From Marinobacter oulmenensis (GTDB lineage: Bacteria > Pseudomonadota > Gammaproteobacteria > Pseudomonadales > Oleiphilaceae), in contig NZ_JACHFE010000006.1 in the NCBI RefSeq assembly GCF_014201735.1, forward strand, positions 186,001 through 250,000: a stretch of DNA of 64,000 bases. Reading direction: 5' to 3'. This document shows positions 19,617-30,126 of this stretch, one piece after another. Both the position numbers and the translations under genes were made by a program. The first letter of the stretch is position 1, and every line of letters starts with the position of its first letter. The notes under the pieces were generated by a model. That model made no database searches, was not told where the DNA came from, and saw nothing but the letters and a program-made list of their open reading frames with translations.

Positions 19617-20693
19617 GCCGTGGCGCTCCAGCGCCCAGGCCACGTGTTCGCGCACCAGGGCCGACGGATGGTCGGCCCGCTGTTTCAGGGCCTCAATGAC
19701 CGGGATGGTTGAAGGGGCATTGCCCAGGCCCACTGCCAGATTGCGCAGCCAGTTCTCATAGCCGGTCCGCCGTATCGCCGACCCTTCGGTGCGTTTCAGG
19801 AACTGCTCCTCGCTCCACAGAAAAAGTTCTGCCAGTTGGCTGTTATCCAGCCCGTGCCGGGGCTGGAAATCCGGTTCCGCCGTTGGTTTGCTGAACTTGT
19901 TCCAGGGGCAGACCAGTTGGCAGTCGTCGCAGCCGAACACCCGGTTGCCCATTTTCGGGCGCAGTTCCTCCGGGATCGAGCCCTTCAGTTCAATGGTGAG
20001 GTAGCTGATACATCGCCGCGCATCCAGTAAGTGGGCGCCGACAAAGGCATCGGTCGGGCAGACCTCAAGGCAGGCGGAACAGGAGCCGCAATGCTCGGTC
20101 TCGAACGGTTCGTCCAGCGGCAGAGGGGCGTTGGTGTAGATCTCGCCCAGGAAGAAAAAAGAACCGGCCCTTGGGTGAATCAGCATGTTGTTCTTGCCAA
20201 TCCAGCCAAGGCCTGCCCGCTGGGCCAGTCCGCGTTCCAGAACCGGGGCACTGTCAACGAAGGCGCGGTAATCGCATCCTTCCACAGCGGCATCGATCTT
20301 TTTGGCCAGTGTCGCCAGGCGCTTGCGCATCAGCTTGTGATAGTCGCGGCCCAGGGCATAACGGGTGATATAGGCGGTTTCCCGGTCAGTAAGTACTTGT
20401 TTCGGGTTGTCGGGCGCCGGAAAATACTCCATCCGCACCGAGATTACCCGAGTGGTGCCCGGCACCAGCGAGTCCGGCGTGTAGCGTTTGTCGCCGTGAT
20501 CCGCCATATAGGCCATCTGGCCGTGGTATCCCGCAGATAACCACGCCTGCAGGCGCTGGGCATGAGGGCCGGTGCTGGCATTGGTGATGCCGACATCGGC
20601 AAACCCCAACTGGCGTGCCCAGTCGCGGATCTGGCTGACAAGGCGGGGCAGGTCCGCTGCCCGCTTGGTGTTGTTTTCTGACGGGTTGTTCAT
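19611..20693 (-). CDS. queG: Epoxyqueuosine reductase
   Basis: 360 residues. A cobalamin-dependent iron-sulfur enzyme for the last step of queuosine tRNA modification. Two [4Fe-4S] motifs are visible, [14 protein letters not shown] and [12 protein letters not shown] short HEAT-like helical tail ends the protein. The ATG at 20693 (MNNPSENN) is chosen; an in-frame TTG at 20708 is a weaker alternative, and neither has a good ribosome-binding site. The last six bases overlap orn tail-to-tail. Confidence 0.93.
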   Translation of the reverse strand: MNNPSENNTKRAADLPRLVSQIRDWARQLGFADVGITNASTGPHAQRLQAWLSAGYHGQMAYMADHGDKRYTPDSLVPGTTRVISVRMEYFPAPDNPKQVLTDRETAYITRYALGRDYHKLMRKRLATLAKKIDAAVEGCDYRAFVDSAPVLERGLAQRAGLGWIGKNNMLIHPRAGSFFFLGEIYTNAPLPLDEPFETEHCGSCSACLEVCPTDAFVGAHLLDARRCISYLTIELKGSIPEELRPKMGNRVFGCDDCQLVCPWNKFSKPTAEPDFQPRHGLDNSQLAELFLWSEEQFLKRTEGSAIRRTGYENWLRNLAVGLGNAPSTIPVIEALKQRADHPSALVREHVAWALERHGL

Positions 20694-20825
20694 GGGGAAT
20701 CGTTGCAAAAGGGTGGAGCAAAGGATTTAATTGCTCAAGTTATGACCTTTTTGACTGTTTTGCTATGCTTAACAGGTATCTGGCCATAATTCTTAAACCG
20801 GATTCTTTATCGGGAGCTTCCGCCC

Positions 20826-22388
20826 ATGGCGGCCACGAAGGCAAACAGTCTACCAGACGCCCTGTATTCCGCCGATACGGTGAGGGCGATGGACCGTTAC
20901 CTCATCGACCAGAAGGGGGTGGACGGCTTTGTCCTGATGCAGTCCGCAGCACGCTCGGCTTTCCGGCACATGCTCAAGCGCTGGCCCAGCCCGGGTGCTG
21001 TGCTGGTGCTCTGCGGTGCCGGCAATAATGGCGGCGATGGTTATCTGGTTGCGGCGAGTGCCAAACGCCATGGCCTGCCCGTCAGCTGTGTCGCAATTGC
21101 ACCGGTGAACAAGCTTTCCGGTGATGCCCTGCGGGCCATGGAAACCGCCCGTTCCGAAGGCGTGCCGATTGTCGAATTGGGTGAGCTGGGTGACGACGGA
21201 CTGCCGGACAGGCTGGCAGAGGCGGAACTGGTGGTGGATGCCATGCTGGGCACCGGTGTGACCGGCGCCCCGCGGGCGCCGTTTGATCAGGTCATCCAGG
21301 CGGTTAACCAGTCGCAGCGGCCGGTCCTGGCGGTGGATGTGCCGTCCGGTCTGGATGCAACCTCCGGCTCGGCCGGGGGCGACGTGGTTCGCGCCGATCT
21401 GACGGTGACGTTTATCGGCGCCAAGGCTGGATTGTACACGGGCGCAGGGGCCGGTGCCTGCGGCCAGGTGGTGTTTGATGCTCTGGCGACGCAAGAACAA
21501 CTGGCCGATTTTGAGGCCGAGCCGGTGGCCCGTCTGACGGATTGGTCCGGCTGCCGGTCAAAAGTGCCCCGGCGGCCGCTGGATGCTCACAAAGGCCGGT
21601 TTGGTCATGTGCTGGTGGTCGCCGGGGATCGGGGGTTTGGCGGTGCCGGGCTGATGACGGCCGAGGCCGCCGGGCGCTCGGGTGCCGGGCTGGTGTCTCT
21701 GGCAACCCGGGCTGAACATGTGACGGCAGCGCTGGCCCGTTGCCCCTCGGTAATGGTGAGGGGCGTTGAACATGGTAACGAGCTGTCGCCGCTGCTTGAT
21801 CGGGCGGATGTGGTGCTCTGTGGCCCCGGTCTGGGGCAGGGCGCCTGGGGGCAGCAGATGCTTCAGGCGGTCATGGCCAGCGGCAAGCCGCTGGTGCTGG
21901 ACGCCGATGCCCTGAACCTCATTGCCGGTGGTGTGGCCCTGTCTGCTGCGCCAGCGGTCACTACGCCCCATCCGGGTGAGGCCGCCCGGCTGCTGGGATG
22001 GGCTGTCCGTGACATTGAAAACGACCGGCTGGCCGCCGCGCGCCAGTTACAGCATCGGTACGGCGGTACGGTACTGCTTAAAGGCGCCGGCACGGTGGTG
22101 TATGACGGCCGGACCGCCCCGGTCATCATTGCCGGTGGCAACCCCGGAATGGCGACTGGCGGCATGGGCGACGTGTTGACCGGAGTGATAGGTGGGCTAC
22201 TGGGGCAGGTGTCGGAGCCGGCGCTGGCAACCGTGATTGCGGCCTCTGCGCATCTGGCTGCTGCCGATCGCCAGGTTGCCCGCTTTGGCTATATGGGGCT
22301 GCTGCCCGCAGATGTCATTGATGGCCTGCCTGAGATCTTCAGAGAAGCAGAACTGGTACAAATCGGAACCGACCGGGAGGATGTATGA
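20826..22388 (+). CDS. nnr: Bifunctional NAD(P)HX epimerase/dehydratase
   Basis: 520 residues (YjeF/Nnr). It repairs hydrated NAD(P)H. The N-terminal epimerase domain (about 1-220) has CGAGNNGGDGYLVA. The C-terminal ADP-dependent dehydratase (about 235-510) has the ribokinase-like GNPGMATGGMGDVLTG motif. It starts the plus-strand run nnr-tsaE-amiB-mutL-miaA-hfq. The stop overlaps the tsaE start by four bases (ATGA), so the two are probably translationally coupled. Confidence 0.94.
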   Translation: MAATKANSLPDALYSADTVRAMDRYLIDQKGVDGFVLMQSAARSAFRHMLKRWPSPGAVLVLCGAGNNGGDGYLVAASAKRHGLPVSCVAIAPVNKLSGDALRAMETARSEGVPIVELGELGDDGLPDRLAEAELVVDAMLGTGVTGAPRAPFDQVIQAVNQSQRPVLAVDVPSGLDATSGSAGGDVVRADLTVTFIGAKAGLYTGAGAGACGQVVFDALATQEQLADFEAEPVARLTDWSGCRSKVPRRPLDAHKGRFGHVLVVAGDRGFGGAGLMTAEAAGRSGAGLVSLATRAEHVTAALARCPSVMVRGVEHGNELSPLLDRADVVLCGPGLGQGAWGQQMLQAVMASGKPLVLDADALNLIAGGVALSAAPAVTTPHPGEAARLLGWAVRDIENDRLAAARQLQHRYGGTVLLKGAGTVVYDGRTAPVIIAGGNPGMATGGMGDVLTGVIGGLLGQVSEPALATVIAASAHLAAADRQVARFGYMGLLPADVIDGLPEIFREAELVQIGTDREDV

Positions 22389-22882
22389 CAGTATTTGGCA
22401 ACGAGCGCCGGTTGTTCCTCGAAACCGAAGCCGAAACCGAGCACCTTGGTGGCGAACTGGCGCGTCTGGCAAAAGCTCATGGTGAGCATTTTACCGTGTT
22501 TCTGGACGGTGAACTGGGCATGGGCAAAACCACGATGAGCCGGGGCGTCATGCGGGCGTTGGGCCATGAAGGTGCGGTGAAGAGCCCGACCTACACACTG
22601 GTGGAGCCCTACGAGGACCTGGAGCCTCCGGTCTACCATTTTGATCTGTACCGGCTGGGTGATCCGGAAGAGCTGGAACACATGGGAATCCGGGATTATT
22701 TCTCCGGCAACAGCCTGTGCCTGATTGAGTGGCCGGAGAGAGGCGAGGGCATTCTGCCGGAACCGGACATTGATGTGCATATTGAGCAGGAGAAGGACGG
22801 TCGCTCGGTGGTCATTCGTGCCCGCTCCGAGCTGGGCGCCTCCCTGATGAATGAAATCGAGCTGATAGGGCCTGAGTCATGA
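22385..22882 (+). CDS. tsaE: tRNA t6A synthesis ATPase
   Basis: 165 residues. With TsaB, TsaC and TsaD it makes threonylcarbamoyl-A37 in tRNAs. The Walker A motif is GELGMGKTT; SPTYTLVEPY and YHFDLYRL are family signatures. It overlaps nnr by four bases and amiB by four bases, forming a tightly coupled trio. Confidence 0.95.
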   Translation: MTVFGNERRLFLETEAETEHLGGELARLAKAHGEHFTVFLDGELGMGKTTMSRGVMRALGHEGAVKSPTYTLVEPYEDLEPPVYHFDLYRLGDPEELEHMGIRDYFSGNSLCLIEWPERGEGILPEPDIDVHIEQEKDGRSVVIRARSELGASLMNEIELIGPES

Positions 22883-24207
22883 GATTCCTGGCATTACTTC
22901 TGGCGACGCTGATGGCCGGAGCCGCCGTGGCGGATAACCGGATTGAGGGTGTACGTATCTGGCCGGCGCCGGACCATACCCGTCTTGTTCTGGATACCGC
23001 CGGAGGGGTGAAGCACAACATCTTTTCCCTTTCTTCCCCGTCCCGTCTGGTGATTGATCTGGAAGACACCCGTCTGAAGGCGGATTTTGATGAGGTGGCG
23101 CTGGAAGGCAGCCCGATCAGGCGCATCCGCAGTGCTCCCCGCAACGGCAATGATCTTCGGGTGGTGCTGGATCTTAAAAGCGACATCAAACCCCGGAGCT
23201 TTACGCTCAAACCCAACAAGCAGTACGGCCACCGGCTGGTGGTTGACCTGATCGACGAGGGAGGCACCCGCATAGACCGGGCCAGCAGCCCCACTGTCAC
23301 CCAGAATTCCGCGGGCAAGCGTGACATTGTGGTGGTGATCGATGCCGGTCACGGCGGTGAGGACCCGGGCGCGATCGGCCCCAGGGGAACCCGGGAAAAA
23401 GACATTGTCCTGAAGATGGCAAAAACCCTGGCGGACCTGGTCAATCAGCAGGAAGGCTACACAGCCAAGCTGACCCGTACCGGGGACTACTACATTGGCC
23501 TGCGTAACCGGACGGTTCTGGCGCGCAAGTACAATGCGGATCTGTTCGTGTCTGTCCATGCCGATGCGTTCCGCACTTCACAACCGAAAGGGGCGTCAGT
23601 ATTTGCCCTGTCCCAGCGCGGCGCGACCAGTGAAACCGCCCGCTGGCTGGCTCAGAGCGAGAACCGGTCGGATCTGATCGGTGGTGCTGGTGGTCTGTCC
23701 CTGGACGGCCGGGATGACACTCTGGCCGGCGTGCTGCTGGATCTGTCGATGACAGCAAGTATCAATGCCAGTCTCGGGGTTGGCGGTTCCATTCTGGGCG
23801 AGCTGGGGCAGGTCGCGGATCTGCACAAACCGGGAGTGGAGCAGGCGGCGTTTGTGGTCCTCAAATCGCCGGACATTCCTTCGATTCTGGTGGAGGCTGG
23901 CTTTATCTCCAACCCGACCGAGGAGAAGAATCTGTCAACGGACTGGTACCGCAAACGGCTGTCCAGCGCCATCATGGAAGGCATCAACGATTATTTCCGG
24001 AAAACACCGCCTCCGGGTACCCTGCTGGCCTGGCAGAAACAGAACAGGTCCGGCGGACAGGCCAGCCATTATCGGGTTCAGCGGGGGGATACGTTGTCCG
24101 CAGTGGCCCGTGAGAACCAGACCACCGTTAACGAGCTGATGCAGTTTAACGGCATGACCGACGATCGTGTTATGGTAGGGCAAACGATTCGCATCCCCTC
24201 ATCCTGA
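22879..24207 (+). CDS. amiB: N-acetylmuramoyl-L-alanine amidase
   Basis: 442 residues with a Sec signal peptide (about 1-18, cleavage near AVA). An AMIN septal-targeting domain (about 20-120) is followed by a zinc amidase_3 domain (about 150-375) with DAGHGGEDPGA, SVHADAF and the late glutamate in VEAGFISNP. A C-terminal LysM (about 396-440, YRVQRGDTLSAVAREN) binds peptidoglycan. It splits septal peptidoglycan during division; E. coli AmiB lacks LysM, while Pseudomonas-type AmiB has it. Confidence 0.94.
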   Translation: MRFLALLLATLMAGAAVADNRIEGVRIWPAPDHTRLVLDTAGGVKHNIFSLSSPSRLVIDLEDTRLKADFDEVALEGSPIRRIRSAPRNGNDLRVVLDLKSDIKPRSFTLKPNKQYGHRLVVDLIDEGGTRIDRASSPTVTQNSAGKRDIVVVIDAGHGGEDPGAIGPRGTREKDIVLKMAKTLADLVNQQEGYTAKLTRTGDYYIGLRNRTVLARKYNADLFVSVHADAFRTSQPKGASVFALSQRGATSETARWLAQSENRSDLIGGAGGLSLDGRDDTLAGVLLDLSMTASINASLGVGGSILGELGQVADLHKPGVEQAAFVVLKSPDIPSILVEAGFISNPTEEKNLSTDWYRKRLSSAIMEGINDYFRKTPPPGTLLAWQKQNRSGGQASHYRVQRGDTLSAVARENQTTVNELMQFNGMTDDRVMVGQTIRIPSS

Positions 24208-24227
24208 CCAGGAGGTAGTGCCCGGCC

Positions 24228-26126
24228 ATGCCCCACATCAAGTTGCTCTCACCCCGGCTTGCCAACCAGATCGCAGCCGGTGAAGTGGTGGAGCGGCCAG
24301 CGTCCGTGGTCAAGGAACTGGTGGAAAATGCCCTGGATGCCGGGGCCGGTCGGGTGGATGTCGAGGTGGAGCAGGGCGGCGCCAAGCTGATCCGCGTCCG
24401 TGACGATGGCTCCGGTATTCCCGAGAGCGATCTCCCTCTTGCCCTGAACCGTCACGCCACCAGCAAGATCCTTACCCTCGATGACCTCGAAGCCGTCGGT
24501 ACCCTCGGGTTCCGTGGCGAGGCGCTGGCCAGTATCAGTTCCGTTGCCCGGCTGGCGTTGACCTCCCGTACCGTGGACCAGGAAGCGGCAGCCCGTGTCG
24601 AGGCCGAAGGCCGTGACATGGACGCCCGTATTTCCCCGGCGGCGCACCCCGTCGGCACGACTGTTGAAGTGCGTGACCTGTTTTTCAATACACCCGCCCG
24701 GCGCAAATTCCTGCGTACCGAGAAAACCGAATTCAATCATGTGGAGGAGTGCGTGCGTCGCCAGGCGCTCGGGCGCTTCGATACCGGTTTTACCCTTCGC
24801 CACAACCAGAAAACCGTACAAAGCCTGAGGCCGGCCGAGTCGGACCTGGACCGGGAACGGCGTGTCGGTTCGCTTTGTGGTCGCCAGTTCATCGACAACG
24901 CGGTGATGATCGATACCGAGGCTACGGGGCTGCGGCTCTGGGGCTGGGTGGCGTTGCCCACGTTTTCGCGCAGTCAGGCGGATCTTCAGTATTTCTTCGT
25001 CAATGGCCGGGTGATCCGGGACCGGCTGGTGGCCCATGCGGTACGTCAGGCCTACCGTGACGTGCTGTACAACAATCGCCATCCGGCCTTTGTGCTTTAT
25101 CTGGAAGTGGACCCGGCCACCGTGGATGTCAACGTGCACCCCACCAAGCATGAAGTCCGTTTCCGCGATGGTCGGCTGGTTCATGACTTTATCTTCCGCA
25201 CACTGCACCGGGCGCTGGCGGATGTGCGGCCGGATGACCAGTTCCGGGGCGCCGTGGCTCAGTCTCTGGGCCGTGAGGCGGATTCGGTTGCGCAGCAGCC
25301 GAATCCGCCTGCATCGGATGCCCAGGCGCCTTTCGGTTCGCCGGCCCAGACCTCGGCGCCCCTCGCCGGAGGCGGTTATCCGTCGCCGGGCGGCGCGCCC
25401 CAGCCCCAGGAATGGCGGGCCAGTGACCAGATGGCGTTTTACCAGTCGCTGAACGAAGGCGGCGGCGTGTCCTCCTCGACCCCGGGGCCGGGCAGCGCAC
25501 TCCGGCCAGCCTTGACCACGCCTCCCGGAGAGGAAGGGGATGAGCCGCCGCTGGGTTACGCCATTGCGCAGTTGCATGGCATCTACATACTGGCGCAAAG
25601 CCGGGCCGGTCTGATTGTGGTTGACATGCATGCCGCCCACGAGCGCATTACCTACGAACGCATGAAGCGGGCCCTGGATGATCAGGACCTGAAAAGCCAG
25701 CCGCTGCTGGTGCCCGCCTCCCTGGCCGTAAGCCAGAAGGAAGCGGCCCTGGTGGAAAGTCACGGTGCGGAGCTGGGGCAGTTGGGATTGCACCTGGAGC
25801 GCATCGGACCCGAAACCCTGGCGGTGCGGCAGGTGCCCGCGTTGTTGCGGGGAGCGGATACGGAACAGTTGGTGCGCGATGTGCTGGCGGACCTGATTGA
25901 GCATGGCCAGAGTGATCGGGTTGAGGCAACCACCCACGAACTGCTCGGCACCATGGCTTGTCATGGCTCGGTGCGGGCCAACCGTCAGTTGACCATCCCG
26001 GAGATGAATTCCCTGTTGCGGGATATGGAGGCGACCGAGCGCAGTGGTCAGTGTAACCACGGCCGGCCGACCTGGACACTGGTGACTCTGTCCGAGCTCG
26101 ACAAACTGTTTCTGCGGGGGCGTTAA
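24228..26126 (+). CDS. mutL: DNA mismatch repair protein MutL
   Basis: 632 residues. The GHKL ATPase N-domain (1-335) has [14 protein letters not shown] and [11 protein letters not shown] proline/glycine-rich linker (about 350-430) leads to the C-terminal dimerisation domain. [12 protein letters not shown] fits the DQHA(x)2E(x)4E metal motif of MutL endonucleases with Q to M, as in MutH-less bacteria. MutL here probably nicks the daughter strand itself. An AGGAGG-type site precedes the ATG at 24228. miaA follows after five bases. Confidence 0.95.
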   Translation: MPHIKLLSPRLANQIAAGEVVERPASVVKELVENALDAGAGRVDVEVEQGGAKLIRVRDDGSGIPESDLPLALNRHATSKILTLDDLEAVGTLGFRGEALASISSVARLALTSRTVDQEAAARVEAEGRDMDARISPAAHPVGTTVEVRDLFFNTPARRKFLRTEKTEFNHVEECVRRQALGRFDTGFTLRHNQKTVQSLRPAESDLDRERRVGSLCGRQFIDNAVMIDTEATGLRLWGWVALPTFSRSQADLQYFFVNGRVIRDRLVAHAVRQAYRDVLYNNRHPAFVLYLEVDPATVDVNVHPTKHEVRFRDGRLVHDFIFRTLHRALADVRPDDQFRGAVAQSLGREADSVAQQPNPPASDAQAPFGSPAQTSAPLAGGGYPSPGGAPQPQEWRASDQMAFYQSLNEGGGVSSSTPGPGSALRPALTTPPGEEGDEPPLGYAIAQLHGIYILAQSRAGLIVVDMHAAHERITYERMKRALDDQDLKSQPLLVPASLAVSQKEAALVESHGAELGQLGLHLERIGPETLAVRQVPALLRGADTEQLVRDVLADLIEHGQSDRVEATTHELLGTMACHGSVRANRQLTIPEMNSLLRDMEATERSGQCNHGRPTWTLVTLSELDKLFLRGR

Positions 26127-26131
26127 GGGCC

Positions 26132-27163
26132 ATGTCACAGCCCGGTGCCTCCGAAACAGCACCAGCCATCTTTCTGATGGGCCCGACCGCCTCCGGCAAG
26201 ACCGACCTGGCCATGGCGCTGTGTGAGCGTCTGCCCTGTGAGATTATCAGCGTGGATTCGGCGATGATCTATCGGGGCATGGACATTGGCACCGCCAAAC
26301 CCTCGGAGGAGGAGTTGGTGCGGGCGCCGCACCGACTGATTGATATCTGTGATCCGGCGGACACCTATTCTGCGGCGGACTTCCGTCGGGACGCGCTCCG
26401 GGAAATGGCGGAGATTAGCCGTAGGGGGCACATTCCACTGCTGGTCGGCGGCACCATGATGTATTTCAAGGCCCTGCTGCATGGTATGTCCGGCCTGCCT
26501 TCGGCGAGCCCGGAACTGCGGGCCCGGATTGAGCAGCAGGCGGCTGCAGAGGGCTGGGAGGCATTGCACCGGGAATTGTCAGAGCGTGACCCTGAGGCTG
26601 CCCGGCGGATCCATCCAAATAACCGGCAGCGGCTGATGCGGGCCATTGAGGTGATCCGCCTGACCGGCAAGCCCATATCCGAACTCTGGAAGGCATCGTC
26701 AGACGACGCAGAGCGTAGCCAAACCAGCATTGAGGATTACACGTACACCACAAGCTGGCAGGCAGACGAAAGAGGTGAGCTGCCTTATACTGTTTGTCAG
26801 TTTGCCCTGGCGCCCTCAGATCGTTCTGTTCTGCATGAACGTATCCGGAAACGGTTTATGGCCATGCTCGACGCCGGATTTCTAGATGAGGTCCGGCAAC
26901 TGATGGCGAGGGGGGATCTGCAGCCTGATATGCCGTCGATGCGTTGCGTCGGTTACCGTCAGGCCTGGGAGTACCTGTCCGGTGAAACGGATTATGAAAC
27001 CTTTGTGGCCCGGGGCGTTGCTGCTACCCGCCAGTTGGCGAAACGGCAGTTGACCTGGCTGCGAAAGTGGCCGGATGTCCACTGGCTGGATAACCCCGAG
27101 CCCCACCTGGTGCTGGAAACCTTGAAAAACATCGGGGTACACACCACATTTAAATCTGGATAA
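26132..27163 (+). CDS. miaA: tRNA dimethylallyltransferase
   Basis: 343 residues. It adds the dimethylallyl group to A37 of tRNAs; MiaB (57.7 kb) then methylthiolates it. The P-loop is GPTASGKT, and [16 protein letters not shown] and [12 protein letters not shown] are family signatures. A stretch near residues 195-215 is longer than in E. coli MiaA (316 residues), consistent with the Pseudomonas form. hfq starts 37 bases after the stop. Confidence 0.95.
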   Translation: MSQPGASETAPAIFLMGPTASGKTDLAMALCERLPCEIISVDSAMIYRGMDIGTAKPSEEELVRAPHRLIDICDPADTYSAADFRRDALREMAEISRRGHIPLLVGGTMMYFKALLHGMSGLPSASPELRARIEQQAAAEGWEALHRELSERDPEAARRIHPNNRQRLMRAIEVIRLTGKPISELWKASSDDAERSQTSIEDYTYTTSWQADERGELPYTVCQFALAPSDRSVLHERIRKRFMAMLDAGFLDEVRQLMARGDLQPDMPSMRCVGYRQAWEYLSGETDYETFVARGVAATRQLAKRQLTWLRKWPDVHWLDNPEPHLVLETLKNIGVHTTFKSG

Positions 27164-27166
27164 TGA

Positions 27167-27451
<285 letters not shown>

Positions 27452-27474
27452 TTTGCCGGTTAGTCTGTTTTTCG

Positions 27475-27529
27475 CACCCGCGTTCCAGGGCAGCCTCCGG
27501 GCTGGTTTGGTCGCGGGTGTTTGTTTTTT
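27475..27529 (+). terminator. Hairpin terminator/attenuator between hfq and hflX
   Basis: CACCCGCG (27475-27482) pairs perfectly with CGCGGGTG (27512-27519), with a smaller GGCAGCC/GGGCTG hairpin inside the loop, followed by TTTGTTTTTT. It lies between hfq and hflX, which are otherwise co-directional, so partial read-through is likely. Confidence 0.6.
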
Positions 27530-27546
27530 CGGGGAGTTGATGTCCG

Positions 27547-28839
27547 TTGTTTGAGCGTCCTGATGTCGGTGAGCGGGCGGTGCTCGTTCACATTGATTTC
27601 ACCCACCATGAAGATTCTGAGGATCTCGGCGAGTTCCGGGAACTGGTAACGTCTGCCAGCGTTGAGCCAGTGGCAACAGTGACGGGGTCCCGTCGTCAGC
27701 CGAGCCCCCGCCTGTTTGTCGGCGAGGGCAAACTTGAGGAAATCCGTGATGCCGTGGCCGCCAACGAAGCAGACGTGGTGCTGTTCAATCATGCGTTGAG
27801 CCCGAGTCAGGAACGGAACATTGAGCGCGAACTGAAGTGCCGGGTTCTGGACCGCACCGGGGTCATCCTCGACATATTCGCCCAGAGGGCGCGGACCCAC
27901 GAGGGCAAGTTGCAGGTTGAGCTGGCCCAACTGGAGCACATGTCCACGCGGCTGGTCCGGGGCTGGACCCACCTGGAAAGACAGAAAGGCGGTATCGGCC
28001 TGCGAGGTCCCGGTGAAACCCAGCTTGAAACCGACCGGCGGCTGCTGCGTGAGCGCATCAAGTCCATCAACAAACGGCTCGAGAAAGTGCGTAAGCAGCG
28101 TGATCAGGGCCGTCGGGCCCGCAACCGCGCCGATATACCGACGCTGTCCCTGGTGGGCTACACCAACGCCGGCAAATCAACGCTGTTCAACCGGATTACC
28201 ACCTCCACGGTGTATGCGGCAGACCAGTTGTTTGCGACCCTGGATCCGACGCTTCGGCGGCTGGAACTTCCGGATATCGGGCCGGTCGTAATGGCGGACA
28301 CCGTCGGGTTTATCCGCCATTTGCCCCACAAGCTGGTGGAAGCGTTCCGTGCAACGCTTGAGGAAACCACTCAGGCAAGCCTGTTGCTGCATGTCATCGA
28401 CTGCCATGACAGCCGCCGGGATGAAAACATTGAACAGGTGGAAGAGGTGCTGGCGGAAATTGCCGCGGACGAGATTCCGGTGCTGCAGGTGTTCAACAAG
28501 ATAGACATGCTCGAGGATTTCGAGCCCCGGGTTGATCGCAATGAGCAGGGTATTCCTGTGCGGGTCTGGGTGTCGGCCGTGACCGGGGCTGGTCTGGAGT
28601 TGCTGTTTGATGCCATTGTTGAGCGTCTGGCGGAAGATGTGGTGCATCACTATGTGCTGCTTGGCCCGACCGACGGCAAACTCAGAGCGCTGCTGCACGA
28701 AGCCGGCTCGGTACTCAGTGAGGAGCATCGTGAAACCGGTGACTCGGTGGTGGAGGTGCGCCTGCAGAACCGGGACTGGCAGCAATTGCTCAGCCGGGCC
28801 GGTGTCACAGAAGACAGCGTGAGGCTTGACAGCCGCTGA
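27547..28839 (+). CDS. hflX: Ribosome-associated GTPase HflX
   Basis: 430 residues. It splits stalled 70S ribosomes under stress. A glycine-rich N-domain (about 1-190, GGIGLRGPGETQLETDRR) leads to a GTPase domain with GYTNAGKST (G1), DTVGFI (G3) and NKID (G4). The start is TTG at 27547: the nearby ATG at 27541 stops after four codons, GGGGAG lies about 10 bases before the TTG, and FERPDVGERAVLV fits the family N-terminus. Confidence 0.92.
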   Translation: MFERPDVGERAVLVHIDFTHHEDSEDLGEFRELVTSASVEPVATVTGSRRQPSPRLFVGEGKLEEIRDAVAANEADVVLFNHALSPSQERNIERELKCRVLDRTGVILDIFAQRARTHEGKLQVELAQLEHMSTRLVRGWTHLERQKGGIGLRGPGETQLETDRRLLRERIKSINKRLEKVRKQRDQGRRARNRADIPTLSLVGYTNAGKSTLFNRITTSTVYAADQLFATLDPTLRRLELPDIGPVVMADTVGFIRHLPHKLVEAFRATLEETTQASLLLHVIDCHDSRRDENIEQVEEVLAEIAADEIPVLQVFNKIDMLEDFEPRVDRNEQGIPVRVWVSAVTGAGLELLFDAIVERLAEDVVHHYVLLGPTDGKLRALLHEAGSVLSEEHRETGDSVVEVRLQNRDWQQLLSRAGVTEDSVRLDSR

Positions 28840-28920
28840 CCGGCAGAGCCGACTATTGCCGGGGCGCGTATAAATCCCTAGTATTTGCAGCCATTCGATT
28901 AAACACGAACGGAGAGAACT

Positions 28921-30123
28921 ATGGCCTGGAACGAACCGGGTGGAAACCGTAACGACAACGATCCCTGGGGGTCCGGTGGTGGTCGTCGCGGCGATGATCA
29001 GGGCCCGCCAGACCTGGATGAGGCGCTGAAGAAGGGTCTCGATAAACTCAATCGCATGCTTGGCGGCAAGGGCGGTGGCTCTGGTCGCGGCAGTGGTGGC
29101 TCCGGTGGTAAAGGTGGTGCCGGCTATGGCGCCATTCTGGCGATTGCCGCCATTCTTGCCGTTGGTTATGTGGTGTTCCAGTCCTTCTATACGGTGGACG
29201 AGCAGGAACGGGCCGTGGTGCTGCGTTTCGGTGAGTTCAACCGCACCGAAAGCCCGGGTCTGCGTTTCAAAGTGCCGCTGATCGACAAGGTCTACAAGGT
29301 CCGGGTCACCAACATCCGCACAGCCGAGTCCAGTGGCCAGATGCTGACCCAGGACGAAAACCTGGTGACCATCGACCTTCAGGTCCAGTACCGGGTGTCT
29401 GACGCCCGTCATTACGTCCTGAACGTCCGGGATTCCAACCAGGCTCTGGCGTTTGCTACCGACAGCGCCTTGCGCCACGAAGTGGGCAGCTCTTCTCTGG
29501 ACGACGTCCTGACCGAGGGGCGTGCCGAACTGGCGATCCGGGTGGAACAGCGACTGCAGCGTTTCCTGAGGGATTATGGTGCCGGTCTTGAAGTTGTCCG
29601 GGTGAACGTTGAGAGCACCCAGCCGCCGGAGCCGGTACAGGACGCCTTCCGGGAAGTTCAGCGTGCCCGTGAAGACGAGCAGCGCGTGAAGGAGGAGGCG
29701 GAAACCTACCGTAACAAGGTGGTTCCCGAGGCCCGTGGTAAGGCACAGCGCATGATCGAAGAGGCCAACGCCTACAAAGAGGAAGTGATCGATCGCGCCC
29801 GTGGTGAAACCGCTCGCTTCCAGCAGTTGCTGGCGGTTTATGAAGGTGCCCCGGTGGTTACCCGTGAGCGCATGTACCTGCAATCCCTGGAACGTGTCCT
29901 GGCTAACAGCAGCAAGATCTTTGTGGATACCGAGAGCAGCGGCAACATGATGTACCTGCCGCTGGATCGTCTGACACAGGGACGGTTGCCGTCCTCCGGT
30001 CAGCGCTCCTCATCCGGGAGCAGCGGCAGTGATCAGCCGCAGGTTGATATTCAGAACCTGACCGATCAGGTGCTGCAGGAACTGCAGTCCCGTCAGGATA
30101 CGACTATTCGGAGGAGCAGATAA
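28921..30123 (+). CDS. hflK: FtsH regulator HflK
   Basis: 400 residues. With HflC it forms the SPFH cage around the FtsH protease. A glycine-rich cytoplasmic N-terminus (about 1-66) precedes a single TM (about 69-90) and the SPFH domain (about 92-270). A coiled-coil then leads to a serine/glycine-rich tail. GGAGAG lies just before the ATG. hflC starts three bases after the stop. Confidence 0.96.
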   Translation: MAWNEPGGNRNDNDPWGSGGGRRGDDQGPPDLDEALKKGLDKLNRMLGGKGGGSGRGSGGSGGKGGAGYGAILAIAAILAVGYVVFQSFYTVDEQERAVVLRFGEFNRTESPGLRFKVPLIDKVYKVRVTNIRTAESSGQMLTQDENLVTIDLQVQYRVSDARHYVLNVRDSNQALAFATDSALRHEVGSSSLDDVLTEGRAELAIRVEQRLQRFLRDYGAGLEVVRVNVESTQPPEPVQDAFREVQRAREDEQRVKEEAETYRNKVVPEARGKAQRMIEEANAYKEEVIDRARGETARFQQLLAVYEGAPVVTRERMYLQSLERVLANSSKIFVDTESSGNMMYLPLDRLTQGRLPSSGQRSSSGSSGSDQPQVDIQNLTDQVLQELQSRQDTTIRRSR

Positions 30124-30126
30124 GCC

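Noticed and set aside
24249-26162. 637-codon frame antisense to mutL
   Set aside because: Shadow of a GC-rich gene; no domain, and mutL is complete on the other strand.
28177-29883. 568-codon frame antisense to hflX and hflK
   Set aside because: Spans two clear genes on the other strand and reads as low-complexity histidine/threonine-rich sequence.
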